Source: Colletes latitarsis (taxonomy: Eukaryota; Arthropoda; Insecta; Hymenoptera; Colletidae). From it: a DNA stretch of 64,000 bases. The DNA lies in contig NW_027488365.1 of the NCBI RefSeq assembly GCF_051014445.1, forward strand, positions 5,394,001 to 5,458,000. Reading direction: 5' to 3'. The position numbers and the translations under genes are program-made. Below, piece by piece: positions 9,301-23,900 of the stretch. The notes beneath the pieces are model-generated. The model saw only the letters and a list, made by a program, of their open reading frames with translations, was not told where the DNA came from and did no database searches. Within the stretch, counting starts at the first letter, position 1, and the number at the start of each line of letters is the position of its first letter.

Positions 9301-12000
9301 AGTGTGGTACCACACTGAAACAGTCCATTAAACCTGCTTGCGATCAATATTTTAGAGGATAACGCATGTTAGGTCTGGGTTAGGTCTAGGATTTGCCCTC
9401 ATCAGGCTCATTCTTTCGCATATTTCTCAAACATGATGGCTAGATCCTGGGCTTTTTCTGGATTGCATCACGTAGTAATGTGGTACCACACTGAAACATT
9501 CAATTAAACCTGGTCTTGATGAATATTTTAGAGGATAACGCATGTTAGTTCTGGGTTAGGTCTAGGATTTGCCCTCATCAGGCTCATACTTTCGCATATT
9601 TCTCATACTTCATGGCTAGATCCTTTGCTTTTTCTGGATTGTATCACGTAGTAATGAAGTACAACACTGAAACAGTCAATTAAACCTGGTTTCCATCAAT
9701 ATCTTAGAGGACAACGCAAGTTAGGTCTGGGATAGGTCTTGGACTTGCCCTCACCAGGCTCATACTTTCGCGTTTTTCACATACTTGTTGAACAGATCCT
9801 GGGTTTTTTCTGGTTTGGATCACGTAGTAGTGTGGTACCACACTGAAACAGTCCATTAAACCTGGTTTGGATCAATATTTTAGAGGATAACGCATGTTAG
9901 GTCTGGGATAGGTCTGGGATTTGCCCTCATCAGACTCATACTTTCGCACACTTCATATACTCGTTGAACAGATTCTGGGTTTTTTCTGGTTTGGATCACG
10001 TAGTAATGTGGTACCACACTGAAGCAGTCGATTAAACCTGGTTTCGATCAATATTTTAGAGGATAACGCATGTTAGGTCTAGGTTAGGCCTGGGATTTTC
10101 ACTCATCAGGCTCATACTTTCGTATTCTTCACATACTTGTTGAACGGATCCTGGGTTTTTTCTGGTTTGGATCACGTAGTAATGTAGGACCACACTGAAA
10201 CAGTCAATTAAACCTGGTTTCGATCAATATTTTAGAGAATAATTCATGCTAGATCTAGGTTAGGTCTGGGATTTGCTCTCATCAGGCTCATTCTTTCGCA
10301 TATTTCTCATACTTGATGGCTAGATCCTGGGCTTTTTCTGGATTGCATCACGTAGTAATGAAGTACAACACTGAAACAGTCAATTAAACCTGGTTTCCAT
10401 CAATATCTTAGAGGACAACGCAAGTTAGGTCTGGGATAGGTCTGGGATATTCACTCATCAGACTCATACTTTCGCATTCCTCACATACTTGTTGAACTGA
10501 TCCTGGGTTTTTTCTGGTTTGGATCACGTAGGAATGTGGTACCACACTGAAACAGTCGATTAAACCTGGTTTCGATCAATATTTTAGAGGATAACGCAAC
10601 TTAGGTCTGGGATAGGTCTGGGATTTGACCTCATCAGACTCATACTTTCGCACACTTCACATACCCGTTGAACAGATCCTGGGTTTTTTCTGGTTTGGAT
10701 CACATAGTAATGTGGTACCACACTGAAACAGTCGATTAAACCAGGTTTCGATCAATATTTTAGATTATAAATCATGTTAGGTCTAGGTTAGGCCTGGGAT
10801 TTTCATTTATCAGACTCATACTTTCGCATTTTTCACATACTTGTTGAACTGATCCTGGGTTTTTTCTGGTTTGGATCACGTAGGAATGTGGTACCACACT
10901 GAAACAATCGATTAAACCTGGCTTCGATCAATATTTTAGATGATAACGCAAGTTATGTCTGGGATAGGTCTGGGATTTGCCCTCATCAGGCTAATACTTT
11001 CGCATTCTTCACATACTTGTTGAACGGATCCTGGGTTTTTTCTGGTTTGGATCACGTAGTAATGTGGTACCACACTGAAACAGTCGATTAAACCTGGTTT
11101 CGATCAGTATTTTAGAGGATAACGCAAGTTATGTCTGGGATAGGTCTGGGATTTGCCCTCATCAGACTGATACTTTCGCATTCTTCACATACTTGATGAA
11201 CGGATCCTGGGTTTTTTCTGGTTTGGATCACGTAGTAATGTGGTACCACACTGAAACAGTCGATTAAACCTGGTTTCGATCAGTATTTTAGAGGAGAACG
11301 CAAGATAAGTCTGGGATAGGTCTAGGATTTGCCCTCACCAGGCTCATACTTTCGCGTTTTTCACATACTTGTCGAACAGATCCTGGGTTTTTTCTGGTTT
11401 GGATCACGTAGTAGTGTGGTACCACACTGAAACAGTCCATTAAACCTGGTTTGGATCAATATTTTAGAGGATAACGCATGTTAGGTCTACGTTAGGTCTG
11501 GGATTTTCACTCATCAGACTCATACTTTCGCATTCTTCACATACTTGTTGAACGGATCGTGGGTTTTTTCTGGTTTGGATCACGTAGTAATGTGGGTCCA
11601 CACTGAAACAGTCGATTAAACCTGGTTTCGATCAATATTTTAGATGATAACGCAAGTTATGTCTGGGATAGGTCTGGGATTTGCCCTCATCAGACTGATA
11701 CTTTCGCATTCTACACATACTTGTTGAACGGATCCTGGGTTTTTTCTGGTTTGGATCACATAGTAATGTGGTACCACACTGAAACAGTCGATTAAACCAG
11801 GTTTCGATCAATATTTTAGAATATAAATCATGTTAGGTCTAGGTTAGGCCTGGGATTTTCATTTATCAGACTCATACTTTCGCATTCTTCACATACTTGT
11901 TGAACTGATCCTGGGTTTTTTCTGGTTTGGATCACGTAGGAATGTGGTACCACACTGAAACAGTCCATTAAACCTGCTTGCGATCAATATTTTAGAGGAT
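6400..12000. repeat. Quasi-periodic block of about 2.3-2.6 kb (13-15 monomers)
   Basis: Stretches repeat at offsets that are whole numbers of monomers but step along the block: 6600-7250 matches 9241-9891 at 2641 bp (15 monomers), 7441-7690 matches from 9906 at 2465 bp (14), 7921-8640 matches 10210-10929 at 2289 bp (13), and 8710-9230 matches 11174-11694 at 2464 bp (14), including a private GATCGTGGG at 9093 and 11557. The stepping is explained by gain or loss of single monomers between two copies. This is a decayed higher-order repeat. Confidence 0.75.
7169..7233. repeat. 13-bp direct repeat within one monomer, 52 bp apart (example)
   Basis: CTGGTTTGGATCA occurs at 7169-7181 (before CGTAG) and again at 7221-7233 (before ATATTTT). 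In monomers with CTGGTTTCGATCA the second copy differs by one base. The repeat gives each monomer an internal register of 52 bp and a possible site for slipped pairing. Confidence 0.8.
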
Positions 12001-15000
12001 AACGCATGTTAGGTCTGGGCTAGGTCTAGGATTTGCCCTCATCAGGCTCATTCTTTCGCATATTTCTCAAACTTGATGGCTAGATCCTGGGCTTTTTCTG
12101 GATTGCATCACGTAGTAATGTGGTACCACACTGAAACATTCAATTAAACCTGGTCTTGATAAATATTTTAGAGGATAACGCATGTTAGGTCTGGGTTAGG
12201 TCTAGGATTTGCCCTCATCAGGCTCATACTTTCGCATATTTCTCATACTTCATGGCTAGATCCTTTGCTTTTTCTGGATTGTATCACGTAGTAATCAAGT
12301 ACAACACTGAAACAGTCAATTAAACCTGGTTTCCATCAATATCTTAGAGGACAACGCAAGTTAGGTCTGGGATAGGTCTTGGACTTCCCCTCACCAGGCT
12401 CATACTTTCGCGTTTTTCACATACTTGTTGAACAGATCCTGGGTTTTTTCTGGTTTGGATCACGTAGTAGTGTGGTACCACACTGAAACAGTCCATTAAA
12501 CCTGGTTTGGATCAATATTTTAGAGGATAACGCATGTTAGGTCTACGTTAGGTCTGGGATTTTCACTCATCAGACTCATACTTTCGCATTCTTCACATAC
12601 TTGTTGAACGGATCCTGGGTTTTTTCTGGTATGGATCACGTAGTAATGTGGGTCCACACTGAAACAGTCAATTAAACCTGGTCTTGATAAATATTTTAGA
12701 GGATAACGCATGTTAGGTCTGGGATAGGTCTGGGATTTGCCCTCATCAGACTCATACTTTCGCACACTTCACATACTCGTTGAACAGATTCTGGGTTTTT
12801 TCTGGTTTGGATCACGTAGTAATGTGGTACCACACTGAAACAGTCGATTAAACCTGGTTTCGATCAATATTTTAGAGGATAACGCATGTTAGGTCTAGGT
12901 TAGGCCTGGGATTTTCACTCATCAGGCTCATACTTTCGCATTCTTCACATACTTGTTGAGCGGATCCTGGGTTTTTTCTTGTTTGGATCACGTAGTAATG
13001 TAGGACCACACTGAAACAGTCAATTAAACCTGGTTTCGATCAATATTTTAGAGAATAATTCATGTTAGGTCTAGGTTAGGTCTGGGATTTGCTCTCATCA
13101 GGCTCATTCTTTCGCATATTTCTCATACTTGATGGCTAGATCCTGGGCTTTTTCTGGATTGCATCACGTAGTAATGAAGTACAACACTGAAACAGTCAAT
13201 TAAACCTGGTTTCCATCAATATCTTAGAGGACAACGCAAGTTAGGTCTAGTTTAGGCCTGGGATTTTCATTTATCAGACTCATACTTTCGCATTCTTCAC
13301 ATACTTGTTGAACTGATCCTGGGTTTTTTCTGGTTTGGATCACGTAGGAATGTGGTACCACACTGAAACAGTCGATTAAACCTGGTTTCGATCAATATTT
13401 TAGATGATAACGCAAGTTATGTCTGGGATAGGTCTGGGATTTGCCCTCATCAGACTGATACTTTCGCATTCTTCACATACTTGTTGAACGGATCCTGGGT
13501 TTTTTCTGGTTTGGATCACGTAGTAATGTGGTACCACACTGAAACAGTCCATTAAACCTGCTTGCGATCAATATTTTCGAGGATAACGCATGTTAGGTCT
13601 GGGTTAGGTCTAGGATTTGCCCTCATCAGGCTCATACTTTCGCATATTTCTCATACTTCATGGCTAGATCCTTTGCTTCTTCTGGATTGTATCACGTAGT
13701 AATGAAGTACAACACTGAAACAGTCAATTAAACCTGGTTTCCATCAATATCTTAGAGGACAACGCAAGTTAGGTCTGGGATAGGTCTTGGACTTGCCCTC
13801 ACCAGGCTCATACTTTCGCGTTTTTCACATACTTGTTGATCAGATCCTGGGTTTTTTCTGGCTTGGATCATGTAGTAGTGTGGTACCACACTGAAACAGT
13901 CCATTAAACCTGGTTTGGATCAATATTTTTGAGGATAACGCATGTTAGGTCTAGGTTAGGTTTGGGATTTTCACTCATCAGACTCATACTTTCGCATTCT
14001 TCACATACTTGTTGAACAGATCCTGGGTTTTTTCTGGTTTGGATCACGTAGTAATGTGGGTCCACGCTGAAACAATCAATTAAACCTGGTCTTGATAAAT
14101 ATTTTAGAGGATAACGCATGTTAGGTCTGGGATTGGTCTGGGATTTGCCCTCATCAGACTCATACTTTCGCACACTTCACATACTCGTTGAACAGATTCT
14201 GGGTTTTTTCTGGTTTGGATCACGTAGTAATGTGGTACCACACTGAAACAGTCGATTAAACCTGGTTTCGATCAATATTTTAGAGGATAACGCATGTTAG
14301 GTCTAGGTTAGGCCTGGGATTTTCACTCATCAGGCTCATACTTTCGCATTCTTCACATACTTGTTGAACGGATCCTGGGTTTTTTCTGGTTTGGATCACG
14401 TAGTGATGTAGGACCACACTGAAACAGTCAATTAAACCTGGTTTCGATCAATATTTTAGAGAATAATTCATGGTAGGTCTAGGTTAGGTCTGGGATTTGC
14501 TCTCATCAGGCTCATTCTTTCGCATATTTCTCATACTTGATGGCTAGATCCTGGGCTTTTTCTGGATTGCATCACGTAGTAATGAAGTACAACACTGAAA
14601 CAGTCAATTAAACCTGGTTTCCATCAATATCTTAGAGGACAACGCAAGTTAGGTCTGGGATAGGTCTGGGATTTTCACTCATCAGACTCATACTTTCGCA
14701 TTCCTCACATACTTGTAGAACTGATCCTGGGTTTTTTCTGGTTTGGATCACGTAGGAATGTGGTACCACACTGAAACAGTCGATTAAACCTGGTTTCGAT
14801 CAATATTTTAGAGGATAACGCAAGTTAGGTCTGGGATAGGTCTGGGATTTGACCTCATCAGACTCATACTTTCGCACACTTCACATACCCGTTGAACAGA
14901 TCCTGGGTTATTTTCTGGTTTGGATCACATAGTAATGTGGTACCACACTGAAACAGTCGATTAAACCAGGTTTCGATCAATATTTTAGATTATAAATCAT

Positions 15001-17997
15001 GTTAGGTCTAGGTTAGGCCTGGGATTTTCATTTATCAGACTCATACTTTCGCATTTTTCACATACTTGTTGAACTGATCCTGGGTTTTTTCTGGTTTGGA
15101 TCACGTAGGAATGTGGTGCCACACTGAAACAGTCGATTAAACCTGGTTTCGATCAATATTTTAGATGATAACGCAAGTTATGTCTGGGATAGGTCTGGGA
15201 TTTGCCCTCATCAGACTGATACTTTCGCATTCTTCACATACTTGTTGAACGGATCCTGGGTTTTTTCTGGTTTGGATCACGTAGTAATGTGGTACCACAC
15301 TGAAACAGTCTATTAAACCTGGTTTCGATTAGTATTTTAGAGGATAACGCAAGATAAGTCTGGGATAGGTCTGGGATTTGACCTCATCAGACTCATACTT
15401 TCGCGTTTTTCACATACTTGTTGAACAGATCCTGGGTTTTTTCTGGTTTGGATCACGTAGTAGTGTGGTACCACACTGAAACAGTCCATTAAACCTGCTT
15501 GCGATCAATATTTTAGAGGATAACGCATGTTAGGTCTGGGTTAGGTCTAGGATTTGCCCTCATCAGGCTCATTCTTTCGCATATTTCTCAAACATGATGG
15601 CTAGATCCTGGGCTTTTTCTGGATTGCATCACGTAGTAATGTGGTACCACACTGAAACATTCAACTAAACCTGGTCTTGATAAATATTTTAGAGGATAAC
15701 GCGTGTTAGGTCTGGGTTAGGTCTAGGATTTGCCCTCATCAGGCTCATACTTTCGCATATTTCTCATACTTCATGGCTAGATCCTTTGCTTTTTCTGGAT
15801 TGTATCACGTAGTAATGAAGTACAACACTGAAACAGTCAATTAAACCTGGTTTCCATCAATATCTTAGAGGACAACGCAAGTTAGGTCTGGGATAGGTCT
15901 TGGACTTGCCCTCACCAGGCTCATACTTTCGCATTTTTCACATACTTGTTGAACAGATCCTGGGTTTTTTCTGGTTTGGATCACGTAGTAGTGTGGTACC
16001 ACACTGAAACAGTCCATTAAACCTGGTTTGGATCAATATTTTAGAGGATAACGCATGTTAGGTCTAGGTTAGGTCAGGGATTTTCACTCATCAGACTCAT
16101 ACTTTCGCATTCTTCACATACTTGTTGAACGGATCCTGGGTTTTTTCTGGTTTGGATCACGTAGTAATGTGGGTCCACACTGAAACAATCAATTAAACCT
16201 GGTCTTGATAAATATTTTAGAGGATAACGCATGTTAGGTCTGGGATAGGTCTGGGATTTGGCCTCATCAGACTCATACTTTCGCACACTTCACATACTCG
16301 TTGAACAGATTCTGGGTTTTTTCTGGTTTGGATCACGTAGTAATGTGGTACCACACTGAAGCAGTCGATTAAACCTGGTTTCGATCAATATTTTAGAGGA
16401 TAACGCATGTTAGGTCTAGGTTAGGCCTGGGATTTTCACTCATCAGGCTCATACTTTCGCATTCTTCACATACTTGTTGAACGGATCCTGGGTTTTTTCT
16501 GGTTTGGATCACGTAGTAATGTAGGACCACACTGAAACAGTCAATTAAACCTGGTTTCGATCAATATTTTAGAGAATAATTCATGCTAGGTCTAGGTTAG
16601 GTCTGGGATTTGCTCTCATCAAGCTCATTCTTTCGCATATTTCTCATACTTGATGGCTAGATCCGGGGCTTTTTCTGGATTGCATCACGTAGTAATGAAG
16701 TACAACACTGAAACAGTCAATTAAACCTGGTTTCCATCAATATCTTAGAGGACAACGCAAGTTAGGTCTGGGATAGGTCTGGGATTTTCACTCATCAGAC
16801 TCATACTTTCGCATTCCTCACATACTTGTTGAACTGATCCTGGGTTTTTTCTGGTTTGGATCACGTAGGAATGTGGTACCACACTGAAACAGTCGATTAA
16901 ACCTGGTTTCGATCAATATTTTAGAGGATAACGCCACTTAGGTCTGGGATAGGTCTGGGATTTGACCTCATCAGACTCATACTTTCGCACACTTCACATA
17001 CCCGTTGAACAGATCCTGGGTTATTTTCTGGTTTGGATCACATAGTAATGTGGTACCACACTGAAACAGTCGATTAAACCAGGTTTCGATCAATATTTTA
17101 GATTATAAATCATGTTAGGTCTAGGTTAGGCCTGGGGTTTTCATTTATCAGACTCATACTTTCGCATTTTTCACATACTTGTTGAACGGATCCTGGGTTT
17201 TTTCTGGTTTGGAACACGTAGTAATGTGGTACCACACTGAAACAGTCGATTAAACCTGGTTTCGATTAGTATTTTAGAGGATAACGCAAGATAAGTCTGG
17301 GATAGGTCTGGGATTTGACCTCATCAGACTCATACTTTCGCGTTTTTCACATACTTGTTGAACAGATCCTGGGTTTTTTCTGGTTTGGATCACGTAGTAG
17401 TGTGGTACCACACTGAAACAGTCCATTAAACCTGCTTGCGATCAATATTTTAGAGGATAACGCATGTTAGGTCTGGGTTAGGTCTAGGATTTGCCCTCAT
17501 CAGGCTCATTCTTTCGCATATTTCTCAAACATGATGGCTAGATCCTGGGCTTTTTCTGGATTGCATCACGTAGTAATGAAGTACAACACTGAAACAGTCA
17601 ATTAAACCTGGTTTCCATCAATATCTTAGAGGACAACGCAAGTTAGGTCTGGGATAGGTCTTGGACTTGCCCTCACCAGGCTCATACTTTCGCGTTTTTC
17701 ACATACTTGTTGAACAGATCCTGGGTTTTTTCTGGTTTGGATCACGTAGTAGTGTGGTACCACACTGAAACAGTCCATTAAACCTGGTTTGGATCAATAT
17801 TTTAGAGGATAACGCATGTTAGTTCTAGGTTAGGTCTGGGATTTTCACTCATCAGACTCATACTTTCGCATTCTTCACATACTTGTTGAACGGATCCTGG
17901 GTTTTTTCTGGTTTGGATCACGTAGTAATGTGGGTCCACACTGAAACAATGAATTAAACATGGTCTTGATAAATATTTTAGAGGATAACGCATGTTA
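9900..17997. repeat. 46-monomer tandem duplication, unit 1
   Basis: Sequence from about 9900 aligns with sequence 8098 bp further on (46 monomers plus 2 bp). The two extra bases are accounted for by two monomers with GGTTATTTTCTGG in place of GGTTTTTTCTGG (about 14907 and 17021). The match runs over 9900-15366 and resumes over 16023-17190. Private variants shared with unit 2 include GATCGTGGG (11557 and 19655), TAATCAAGTACAAC and GGTATGGATC. Only scattered single-base differences were seen, for example CGTATTC here and CGCATTC at the matching point. Confidence 0.85.
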
Positions 17998-20900
17998 GGT
18001 CTGGGATAGGTCTGGGATTTGGCCTCATCAGACTCATACTTTCGCACACTTCACATACTCGTTGAACAGATTCTGGGTTTTTTCTGGTTTGGATCACGTA
18101 GTAATGTGGTACCACACTGAAGCAGTCGATTAAACCTGGTTTCGATCAATATTTTAGAGGATAACGCATGTTAGGTCTAGGTTAGGCCTGGGATTTTCAC
18201 TCATCAGGCTCATACTTTCGCATTCTTCACATACTTGTTGAACGGATCCTGGGTTTTTTCTGGTTTGGATCACGTAGTAATGTAGGACCACACTGAAACA
18301 GTCAATTAAACCTGGTTTCGATCAATATTTTAGAGAATAATTCATGCTAGGTCTAGGTTAGGTCTGGGATTTGCTCTCATCAGGCTCATTCTTTCGCATA
18401 TTTCTCATACTTGATGGCTAGATCCGGGGCTTTTTCTGGATTGCATCACGTAGTAATGAAGTACAACACTGAAACAGTCAATTAAACCTGGTTTCCATCA
18501 ATATCTTAGAGGACAACGCAAGTTAGGTCTGGGATAGGTCTGGGATTTTCACTCATCAGACTCATACTTTCGCATTCCTCACATACTTGTTGAACTGATC
18601 CTGGGTTTTTTCTGGTTTGGATCACGTAGGAATGTGGTACCACACTGAAACAGTCGATTAAACCTGGTTTCGATCAATATTTTAGAGGATAACGCAACTT
18701 AGGTCTGGGATAGGTCTGGGATTTGACCTCATCAGACTCATACTTTCGCACACTTCACATACCCGTTGAACAGATCCTGGGTTTTTTCTGGTTTGGATCA
18801 CATAGTAATGTGGTACCACACTGAAACAGTCGATTAAACCAGGTTTCGATCAATATTTTAGATTATAAATCATGTTAGGTCTAGGTTAGGCCTGGGATTT
18901 TCATTTATCAGACTCATACTTTCGCATTTTTCACATACTTGTTGAACTGATCCTGGGTTTTTTCTGGTTTGGATCACGTAGGAATGTGGTACCACACTGA
19001 AACAATCGATTAAACCTGGCTTCGATCAATATTTTAGATGATAACGCAAGTTATGTCTGGGATAGGTCTGGGATTTGCCCTCATCAGGCTAATACTTTCG
19101 CATTCTTCACATACTTGTTGAACGGATCCTGGGTTTTTTCTGGTTTGGATCACGTAGTAATGTGGTACCACACTGAAACAGTCGATTAAACCTGGTTTCG
19201 ATCAGTATTTTAGAGGATAACGCAAGTTATGTCTGGGATAGGTCTGGGATTTGCCCTCATCAGACTGATACTTTCGCATTCTTCACATACTTGATGAACG
19301 GATCCTGGGTTTTTTCTGGTTTGGATCACGTAGTAATGTGGTACCACACTGAAACAGTCGATTAAACCTGGTTTCGATCAGTATTTTAGAGGAGAACGCA
19401 AGATAAGTCTGGGATAGGTCTAGGATTTGCCCTCACCAGGCTCATACTTTCGCGTTTTTCACATACTTGTCGAACAGATCCTGGGTTTTTTCTGGTTTGG
19501 ATCACGTAGTAGTGTGGTACCACACTGAAACAGTCCATTAAACCTGGTTTGGATCAATATTTTAGAGGATAACGCATGTTAGGTCTACGTTAGGTCTGGG
19601 ATTTTCACTCATCAGACTCATACTTTCGCATTCTTCACATACTTGTTGAACGGATCGTGGGTTTTTTCTGGTTTGGATCACGTAGTAATGTGGGTCCACA
19701 CTGAAACAGTCGATTAAACCCGGTTTCGATCAATATTTTAGATGATAACGCAAGTTATGTCTGGGATAGGTCTGAGATTTGCCCTCATCAGACTGATACT
19801 TTCGCATTCTACACATACTTGTTGAACGGATCCTGGGTTTTTTCTGGTTTGGATCACATAGTAATGTGGTACCACACTGAAACAGTCGATTAAACCAGGT
19901 TTCGATCAATATTTTAGAATATAAATCATGTTAGGTCTAGGTTAGGCCTGGGATTTTCATTTATCAGACTCATACTTTCGCATTCTTCACATACTTGTTG
20001 AACTGATCCTGGGTTTTTTCTGGTTTGGATCACGTAGGAATGTGGTACCACACTGAAACAGTCCATTAAACCTGCTTGCGATCAATATTTTAGAGGATAA
20101 CGCATGTTAGGTCTGGGCTAGGTCTAGGATTTGCCCTCATCAGGCTCATTCTTTCGCATATTTCTCAAACTTGATGGCTAGATCCTGGGCTTTTTCTGGA
20201 TTGCATCACGTAGTAATGTGGTACCACACTGAAACATTCAATTAAACCTGGTCTTGATAAATATTTTAGAGGATAACGCATGTTATGTCTGGGTTAGGTC
20301 TAGGATTTGCCCTCATCAGGCTCATACTTTCGCATATTTCTCATACTTCATGGCTAGATCCTTTGCTTTTTCTGGATTGTATCACGTAGTAATCAAGTAC
20401 AACACTGAAACAGTCAATTAAACCTGGTTTCCATCAATATCTTAGAGGACAACGCAAGTTAGGTCTGGGATAGGTCTTGGACTTCCCCTCACCAGGCTCA
20501 TACTTTCGCGTTTTTCACATACTTGTTGAACAGATCCTGGGTTTTTTCTGGTTTGGATCACGTAGTAGTGTGGTACCACACTGAAACAGTCCATTAAACC
20601 TGGTTTGGATCAATATTTTAGAGGATAACGCATGTTAGGTCTACGTTAGGTCTGGGATTTTCACTCATCAGACTCATACTTTCGCATTCTTCACATACTT
20701 GTTGAACGGATCCTGGGTTTTTTCTGGTATGGATCACGTAGTAATGTGGGTCCACACTGAAACAGTCAATTAAACCTGGTCTTGATAAATATTTTAGAGG
20801 ATAACGCATGTTAGGTCTGGGATAGGTCTGGGATTTGCCCTCATCAGACTCATACTTTCGCACACTTCACATACTCGTTGAACAGATTCTGGGTTTTTTC

Positions 20901-23900
20901 TGGTTTGGATCACGTAGTAATGTGGTACCACACTGAAACAGTCGATTAAACCTGGTTTCGATCAATATTTTAGAGGATAACGCATGTTAGGTCTAGGTTA
21001 GGCCTGGGATTTTCACTCATCAGGCTCATACTTTCGCATTCTTCACATACTTGTTGAGCGGATCCTGGGTTTTTTCTTGTTTGGATCACGTAGTAATGTA
21101 GGACCACACTGAAACAGTCAATTAAACCTGGTTTCGATCAATATTTTAGAGAATAATTCATGTTAGGTCTAGGTTAGGTCTGGGATTTGCTCTCATCAGG
21201 CTCATTCTTTCGCATATTTCTCATACTTGATGGCTAGATCCTGGGCTTTTTCTGGATTGCATCACGTAGTAATGAAGTACAACACTGAAACAGTCAATTA
21301 AACCTGGTTTCCATCAATATCTTAGAGGACAACGCAAGTTAGGTCTAGTTTAGGCCTGGGATTTTCATTTATCAGACTCATACTTTCGCATTCTTCACAT
21401 ACTTGTTGAACTGATCCTGGGTTTTTTCTGGTTTGGATCACGTAGGAATGTGGTACCACACTGAAACAGTCGATTAAACCTGGTTTCGATCAATATTTTA
21501 GATGATAACGCAAGTTATGTCTGGGATAGGTCTGGGATTTGCCCTCATCAGACTGATACTTTCGCATTCTTCACATACTTGTTGAACGGATCCTGGGTTT
21601 TTTCTGGTTTGGATCACGTAGTAATGTGGTACCACACTGAAACAGTCCATTAAACCTGCTTGCGATCAATATTTTCGAGGATAACGCATGTTAGGTCTGG
21701 GTTAGGTCTAGGATTTGCCCTCATCAGGCTCATACTTTCGCATATTTCTCATACTTCATGGCTAGATCCTTTGCTTCTTCTGGATTGTATCACGTAGTAA
21801 TGAAGTACAACACTGAAACAGTCAATTAAACCTGGTTTCCATCAATATCTTAGAGGACAACGCAAGTTAGGTCTGGGATAGGTCTTGGACTTGCCCTCAC
21901 CAGGCTCATACTTTCGCGTTTTTCACATACTTGTTGATCAGATCCTGGGTTTTTTCTGGCTTGGATCATGTAGTAGTGTGGTACCACACTGAAACAGTCC
22001 ATTAAACCTGGTTTGGATCAATATTTTTGAGGATAACGCATGTTAGGTCTAGGTTAGGTTTGGGATTTTCACTCATCAGACTCATACTTTCGCATTCTTC
22101 ACATACTTGTTGAACAGATCCTGGGTTTTTTCTGGTTTGGATCACGTAGTAATGTGGGTCCACGCTGAAACAATCAATTAAACCTGGTCTTGATAAATAT
22201 TTTAGAGGATAACGCATGTTAGGTCTGGGATTGGTCTGGGATTTGCCCTCATCAGACTCATACTTTCGCACACTTCACATACTCGTTGAACAGATTCTGG
22301 GTTTTTTCTGGTTTGGATCACGTAGTAATGTGGTACCACACTGAAACAGTCGATTAAACCTGGTTTCGATCAATATTTTAGAGGATAACGCATGTTAGGT
22401 CTAGGTTAGGCCTGGGATTTTCACTCATCAGGCTCATACTTTCGCATTCTTCACATACTTGTTGAACGGATCCTGGGTTTTTTCTGGTTTGGATCACGTA
22501 GTGATGTAGGACCACACTGAAACAGTCAATTAAACCTGGTTTCGATCAATATTTTAGAGAATAATTCATGGTAGGTCTAGGTTAGGTCTGGGATTTGCTC
22601 TCATCAGGCTCATTCTTTCGCATATTTCTCATACTTGATGGCTAGATCCTGGGCTTTTTCTGGATTGCATCACGTAGTAATGAAGTACAACACTGAAACA
22701 GTCAATTAAACCTGGTTTCCATCAATATCTTAGAGGACAACGCAAGTTAGGTCTGGGATAGGTCTGGGATTTTCACTCATCAGACTCATACTTTCGCATT
22801 CCTCACATACTTGTAGAACTGATCCTGGGTTTTTTCTGGTTTGGATCACGTAGGAATGTGGTACCACACTGAAACAGTCGATTAAACCTGGTTTCGATCA
22901 ATATTTTAGAGGATAACGCAAGTTAGGTCTGGGATAGGTCTGGGATTTGACCTCATCAGACTCATACTTTCGCACACTTCACATACCCGTTGAACAGATC
23001 CTGGGTTATTTTCTGGTTTGGATCACATAGTAATGTGGTACCACACTGAAACAGTCGATTAAACCAGGTTTCGATCAATATTTTAGATTATAAATCATGT
23101 TAGGTCTAGGTTAGGCCTGGGATTTTCATTTATCAGACTCATACTTTCGCATTTTTCACATACTTGTTGAACTGATCCTGGGTTTTTTCTGGTTTGGATC
23201 ACGTAGGAATGTGGTGCCACACTGAAACAGTCGATTAAACCTGGTTTCGATCAATATTTTAGATGATAACGCAAGTTATGTCTGGGATAGGTCTGGGATT
23301 TGCCCTCATCAGACTGATACTTTCGCATTCTTCACATACTTGTTGAACGGATCCTGGGTTTTTTCTGGTTTGGATCACGTAGTAATGTGGTACCACACTG
23401 AAACAGTCTATTAAACCTGGTTTCGATTAGTATTTTAGAGGATAACGCAAGATAAGTCTGGGATAGGCCTGGGATTTTCATTTATCAGACTCATACTTTC
23501 GCATTCTTCACATACTTGTTGAACTGATCCTGGGTTTTTTCTGGTTTGGATCACGTAGGAATGTGGTACCACACTGAAACAGTCGATTAAACCTGGTTTC
23601 GATCAATATTTTAGATGATAACGCAAGTTATGTCTGGGATAGGTCTGGGATTTGCCCTCATCAGACTGATACTTTCGCATTCTTCACATACTTGTTGAAC
23701 GGATCCTGGGTTTTTTCTGGTTTGGATCACGTAGTAATGTGGTACCACACTGAAACAGTCCATTAAACCTGCTTGCGATCAATATTTTCGAGGATAACGC
23801 ATGTTAGGTCTGGGTTAGGTCTAGGATTTGCCCTCATCAGGCTCATACTTTCGCATATTTCTCATACTTCATGGCTAGATCCTTTGCTTCTTCTGGATTG